Source: Tetragenococcus halophilus (lineage in GTDB: Bacteria > Bacillota > Bacilli > Lactobacillales > Enterococcaceae). Taken from it: 49,441 nt of DNA. Below the pieces are notes generated by a model that made no database searches, had not been told where the DNA came from, and saw nothing but the letters and a program-made list of their open reading frames with translations. Shown piece by piece: positions 46,507 to 49,441 of the stretch (position 1 is the first letter of the stretch; every line of letters starts with the position of its first letter). The translations under genes were made by a program, and so were the position numbers. The stretch is taken from positions 1 through 49,441 of the forward strand of contig NZ_JAKEIT010000018.1 of NCBI RefSeq assembly GCF_021474685.1. The letters are read 5' to 3'.

Positions 46507-47823
46507 TTATTTCTTCAACACAAAAGAAACTCCTTTAGCAATAACACCTACTACAACTGCAGGGATGATCCAGGAAAAGCCTAGATCTGAAAAAGGAAGA
46601 GTAACAAAAGGTGTAATGTAATCCCAACTTGAATTAAATTCTTTCAATCCATCGTTTAAACTAACAAACAGCGTTATTCCAACTACACTACGGTAAACGA
46701 TGGTGTCACACGTTACATGTTTATCTATAAAACTTAATAAAATCAGTGCAATAATTACAGGATAGACAACATTTAAAACAGGAACTGAAAATTGGATTAA
46801 CCTTTCTAAACCAATGTTGGATACAACACCACTAAATAAAACAAAAAATAGTAGAAAACTTTTATAAGTTACACTAGGAAATCGTTTGTTAAAATACCAT
46901 GCACATGAAGATAACAAGCCTACGCCTGTTGGAAGACAAGCAAATATAACAACCACACCAAAAAGAAAGTTCCCTGTACTTCCAAAATAATTGTTAGCAA
47001 CACCTGCTAGTATGTCTGCTCCAGAAGAAAAACTCAGTGTAGAACTGCTTGCTCCAATATATGCAATTCCTAAGTAAATGAAAGCTAATAAAATCGCAGA
47101 AATAGTTCCTGCTTTTAAAATAACATTTTTTCTAACAGTCTGATTGAACTCTCCTAAGTTTTTAGTGGTGTTAATAATAATTGTTGCAAAAACGATCGAC
47201 ACAATAGTATCCATTGTTAAATAGCCTTCTTTTACTCCACTAAAAAACGGCGCCTGCGCATATTGTCCTTGAGGCAATTGAAAATCACTAATCGGGTTAA
47301 AGATAGTTGTTACAATAAAAACGCCTAAAATCAATAGCAAAACAGGCGTGACTATTCTACCAAAGCGATCCATAAACTTACTAGGATATAAGGCTAAATA
47401 ATAGACCAATCCAAAAAATGCAATACTATAAATTAGCAATCCTATCTGTGAATTGGCTTGATTTAAAAAAGGAGATATACCAATTTCAAAGGAAACGAGC
47501 CCTGTCCTGGGAGCCGCCATTAATGGACCAATCGATAAATAAGTAATAATGGTTAGAACTTTAGCAAAAGTTGGATGGACCTTTGTTGCTAAGCTTTCAG
47601 TATTTCCATCTTCACTCACATTAGCAATGGCTACTAACCCCAAAACTGGTAATGCTACGCCTGTAATTAAAAATCCGGCCATAGCGCGCCATAAATTTTC
47701 CCCTGCTTCGCTCCCTAACCCTGCTGGAAAGATCAAATTTCCTGCGCCAAAGAAAAGAGAGAAGACCATAAGCCCAATAAATAAAATTTGCCTAGAAGTG
47801 ATCTTATTGCTTTTATTTGCCAT
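46507..47823 (-). CDS. brnQ: Branched-chain amino acid carrier (BrnQ)
   Basis: BrnQ imports leucine, isoleucine and valine with sodium or protons. The 438-aa protein has about twelve hydrophobic segments and the family blocks LFFGAGNLIFPAGLGSEAG near the N-terminus, GPLMAAPRTGLVSFEIG and ACLPTGVGLLSSCAWYF. The ATG at 47823 has GAAGGTGAAGAA before it; the reading 26 codons longer lacks support and overlaps the upstream gene's end. It lies 61 bases after the serine hydrolase gene. Confidence 0.93.
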   Translation of the reverse strand: MANKSNKITSRQILFIGLMVFSLFFGAGNLIFPAGLGSEAGENLWRAMAGFLITGVALPVLGLVAIANVSEDGNTESLATKVHPTFAKVLTIITYLSIGPLMAAPRTGLVSFEIGISPFLNQANSQIGLLIYSIAFFGLVYYLALYPSKFMDRFGRIVTPVLLLILGVFIVTTIFNPISDFQLPQGQYAQAPFFSGVKEGYLTMDTIVSIVFATIIINTTKNLGEFNQTVRKNVILKAGTISAILLAFIYLGIAYIGASSSTLSFSSGADILAGVANNYFGSTGNFLFGVVVIFACLPTGVGLLSSCAWYFNKRFPSVTYKSFLLFFVLFSGVVSNIGLERLIQFSVPVLNVVYPVIIALILLSFIDKHVTCDTIVYRSVVGITLFVSLNDGLKEFNSSWDYITPFVTLPFSDLGFSWIIPAVVVGVIAKGVSFVLKK

Positions 47824-47884
47824 TTCTTCACCTTCATCTATATATTTCTTTTGAAAAATTCTATTTTTTACGTGTATTTTATGA

Positions 47885-48766
47885 CTACAACAAATAATCA
47901 CTTGAAATACGCATTAAATCTTCAATTACTTGACTTCCCTCTTCAATCGTCGGATTTTGATCAGATAGAGCCACTGCAAGATAGCTGTTATCTCCACGCG
48001 TTACTTTACCAATACTTGTAACAGTCCATTCATCATTTATATCATCAGGTAACCATCCGTTTTTAAAAGTAACATTACTTGATCCAGCATAGACTCCCCA
48101 ACTTTGCTCAGGATCAATCTGATCCATCAAATCAATAATCTGTTCTTGTGAGTCTTCATTTAAATATTGTGAAGGTGTGTATAGTTCTTGGAGTAACTTT
48201 ATTTGATCTTTTGTTGTCGTTGTAGTTTTCCCCCATGTTTCTTCATCTGCTTTTGTATCATTCATTTCTAAATCATCAAAAAGTTGCTGTAGCGAAGAAT
48301 AGCCCCCTAATGAATCTAAAATAGTTGTCGCTGCTTCATTATCGCTACGCGTAATCATGCTAGATAAAAGATCTGTTTCTTCATCGGTTAAATCTTTATG
48401 ATTTTCTTCTTTTTCATGCAGCAATAACATCGCTATAGCTACTTTTGCAATACTTGCTGTCACATACTTTTCTTCTTTTCCATTATTTGTGTATGTATAA
48501 CTCTCTTCATTTTCCAGATCGTACACTCTAAATTCTAATGAATTGGGGTAAAGTTCAGCCCATTCGTCACCTTTTTTCTGCAATTCATTTTCAAATTCAT
48601 TTTTATCTTCTTCCGGCTTTTCAGCTGTCACTTGCTCTTCTGTCGTATTTTCAGTTACCATAGCTTCTTCTGGTTTAGTTGTCGTATGTTCACCTAACCA
48701 AAATCCTAATACTAAAAAGAAAATCGCTCCTAACAGGATAGGAAAAATTTTTATAAATGTTTTCAT
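47885..48766 (-). CDS. Membrane-anchored serine hydrolase of the class A beta-lactamase fold
   Basis: The 293-aa protein has an N-terminal membrane anchor (about 5-24), an acidic linker rich in E and T (30-65) and a beta-lactamase-like domain. Active-site motifs are SIAK (Ser105, Lys108), SDN (141-143) and KNG (235-237) in place of KTG. The usual ExxLN motif of true class A enzymes was not found; the matching region reads EETWGKTTTTT. So it may be a peptidoglycan-related hydrolase rather than a resistance enzyme. The ribosome binding site is poor: AAAGGA is some 18 bases before the ATG. Confidence 0.8.
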   Translation of the reverse strand: MKTFIKIFPILLGAIFFLVLGFWLGEHTTTKPEEAMVTENTTEEQVTAEKPEEDKNEFENELQKKGDEWAELYPNSLEFRVYDLENEESYTYTNNGKEEKYVTASIAKVAIAMLLLHEKEENHKDLTDEETDLLSSMITRSDNEAATTILDSLGGYSSLQQLFDDLEMNDTKADEETWGKTTTTTKDQIKLLQELYTPSQYLNEDSQEQIIDLMDQIDPEQSWGVYAGSSNVTFKNGWLPDDINDEWTVTSIGKVTRGDNSYLAVALSDQNPTIEEGSQVIEDLMRISSDYLL

Positions 48767-49102
48767 TTTTTCTAATTACAAGTCCTTTCCTTTTTATAGT
48801 TTTAACAAAAATCACTTCTAAGAATTATTTTTATTTTCTGAATTTTCACTAATAAATTAAACTTTTTATAAAATAATCTGCAATTATTCCTAACTAAATT
48901 AATTCACAGCAATAATACTAACTTATCACATGAAAGAATAGAGGCAAAGTAATTATCCTTTAAATAACAAGTAAAAGCATACTGCTACAACTTTCAAACG
49001 AAAAATGACAGATTGATATATTTAAAATTAAGCTTTAAAGAAAGTTTAAAAGGACAAGCTTTTCCAGTAAAAAAACAAAAGATTTTTACATAAAACTCCC
49101 CA
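48767..49102. other. AT-rich gap with no gene seen
   Basis: No coding region, RNA gene or clear repeat was found. The promoter of the serine hydrolase should lie here, but no convincing pair of boxes was identified. Confidence 0.5.
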
Positions 49103-49153
49103 AAAAAATAGGAAAAAGCTACAAACTTTAATAAAAAATTTGTAGCTTTTTCC
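49103..49153 (-). terminator. Terminator after the hydroquinone reductase gene
   Basis: A perfect 15-bp inverted repeat (GGAAAAAGCTACAAA and TTTGTAGCTTTTTCC) is followed by TATTTTTTT on the minus strand. Confidence 0.92.
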
Positions 49154-49175
49154 AATATAGATTCTCATCTATAGG

Positions 49176-49441
49176 CTATTCAACCATACTAAGATCGATT
49201 TTCGGCCCCTTAGGCACGATACCACTAGGATTAAGAGAAGTTAAACTAATATAATAGTGTTTTTTAATATGTGATATATTTACTGTTTCTTTAATCCCTG
49301 GCCAATTATATAATTCACGAGTATAACGCCATAAATTTTTATAATCCATTATTCGTCTAATATTACATTTAAAAAGTCCGAAGTATACTATATCAAAGCG
49401 GATTAAAGTTGCAAATAAAAGCCAGTCTGACTCCGTTGGTT
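49176..49441 (-). CDS. Glutathionyl-hydroquinone reductase, C-terminal part
   Basis: Only the last 88 codons are in the window; the 5' part lies beyond the right edge. The fragment begins PTESDWLLFATLIRFDIVYF and continues FKCNIRRIMDYKNLWRYTRE, WPGIKETVNISHIKKHYY and NPSGIVPKGPKIDLS before a TAG stop. These are the C-terminal blocks of the YqjG/ECM4-type glutathione transferases, which reduce glutathionyl-hydroquinones. The conserved cysteine region is outside the window, so activity cannot be judged. Confidence 0.88.
   Translation of the reverse strand, partial: PTESDWLLFATLIRFDIVYFGLFKCNIRRIMDYKNLWRYTRELYNWPGIKETVNISHIKKHYYISLTSLNPSGIVPKGPKIDLSMVE

Overview
The window looks like a low-GC Gram-positive chromosome of the Enterococcaceae. 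The evidence is the str and S10-spc-alpha ribosomal clusters with proteins close to enterococcal ones, an energy-coupling-factor (ECF) transporter module next to truA, an enterococcal par/Fst-type toxin locus and an Erm(A)-type resistance gene. Several exported or lipid-anchored proteins are very acidic, which would fit a salt-tolerant genus such as Tetragenococcus. That genus assignment is an inference, not something the sequence proves.

Layout. Positions 1-3350: truA and the shared ECF module ecfT-ecfA2-ecfA1, all on the minus strand. 3702-17883: the complete S10-spc-alpha cluster on the minus strand, from a strong promoter and a GC-rich leader at about 17700-17883 down to rplQ, with an internal promoter before infA. 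17988-20859: a probable vitamin B6 salvage unit, with an S component, a pyridoxine kinase and a divergent MocR/PdxR-type regulator. 20951-21197: a 42-bp tandem repeat array. 21272-25888: the str operon rpsL-rpsG-fusA-tuf. 25998-29220: rpiA, gpmA, an iron-dependent alcohol dehydrogenase and a small unknown protein. 29414-38541: a nucleoside uptake and breakdown operon (pdp, deoC, cdd, a BMP lipoprotein, an ABC importer and two purine nucleoside phosphorylases) with a cre-like box and a LacI-type operator. 38572-42913: a LacI regulator, an RsmC-like methyltransferase, coaA and guaA.

43007 to about 46500 is an accessory block just after guaA. It holds an Erm methyltransferase with a two-peptide translational attenuator, a GrpB-family protein, a small MGMT-family protein, a par/Fst type I toxin-antitoxin locus whose toxin is frameshifted, and an XRE regulator divergent from an unknown 99-aa protein across a perfect palindrome. 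No integrase or transposase is visible. The end of the window (46507-49441) has brnQ, a beta-lactamase-fold serine hydrolase and the C-terminal part of a glutathionyl-hydroquinone reductase.

How it works together. The EcfA1A2T energizing module at the left edge can serve S components such as the one beside the pyridoxine kinase. The nucleoside operon imports nucleosides, cleaves them and feeds the sugar phosphates into central carbon metabolism. The features least explained by standard annotation are the frameshifted par toxin, the erm double leader with changed stalling motifs, the 42-bp array, the multi-hairpin element after rplQ and the regulator gene with no normal start codon.
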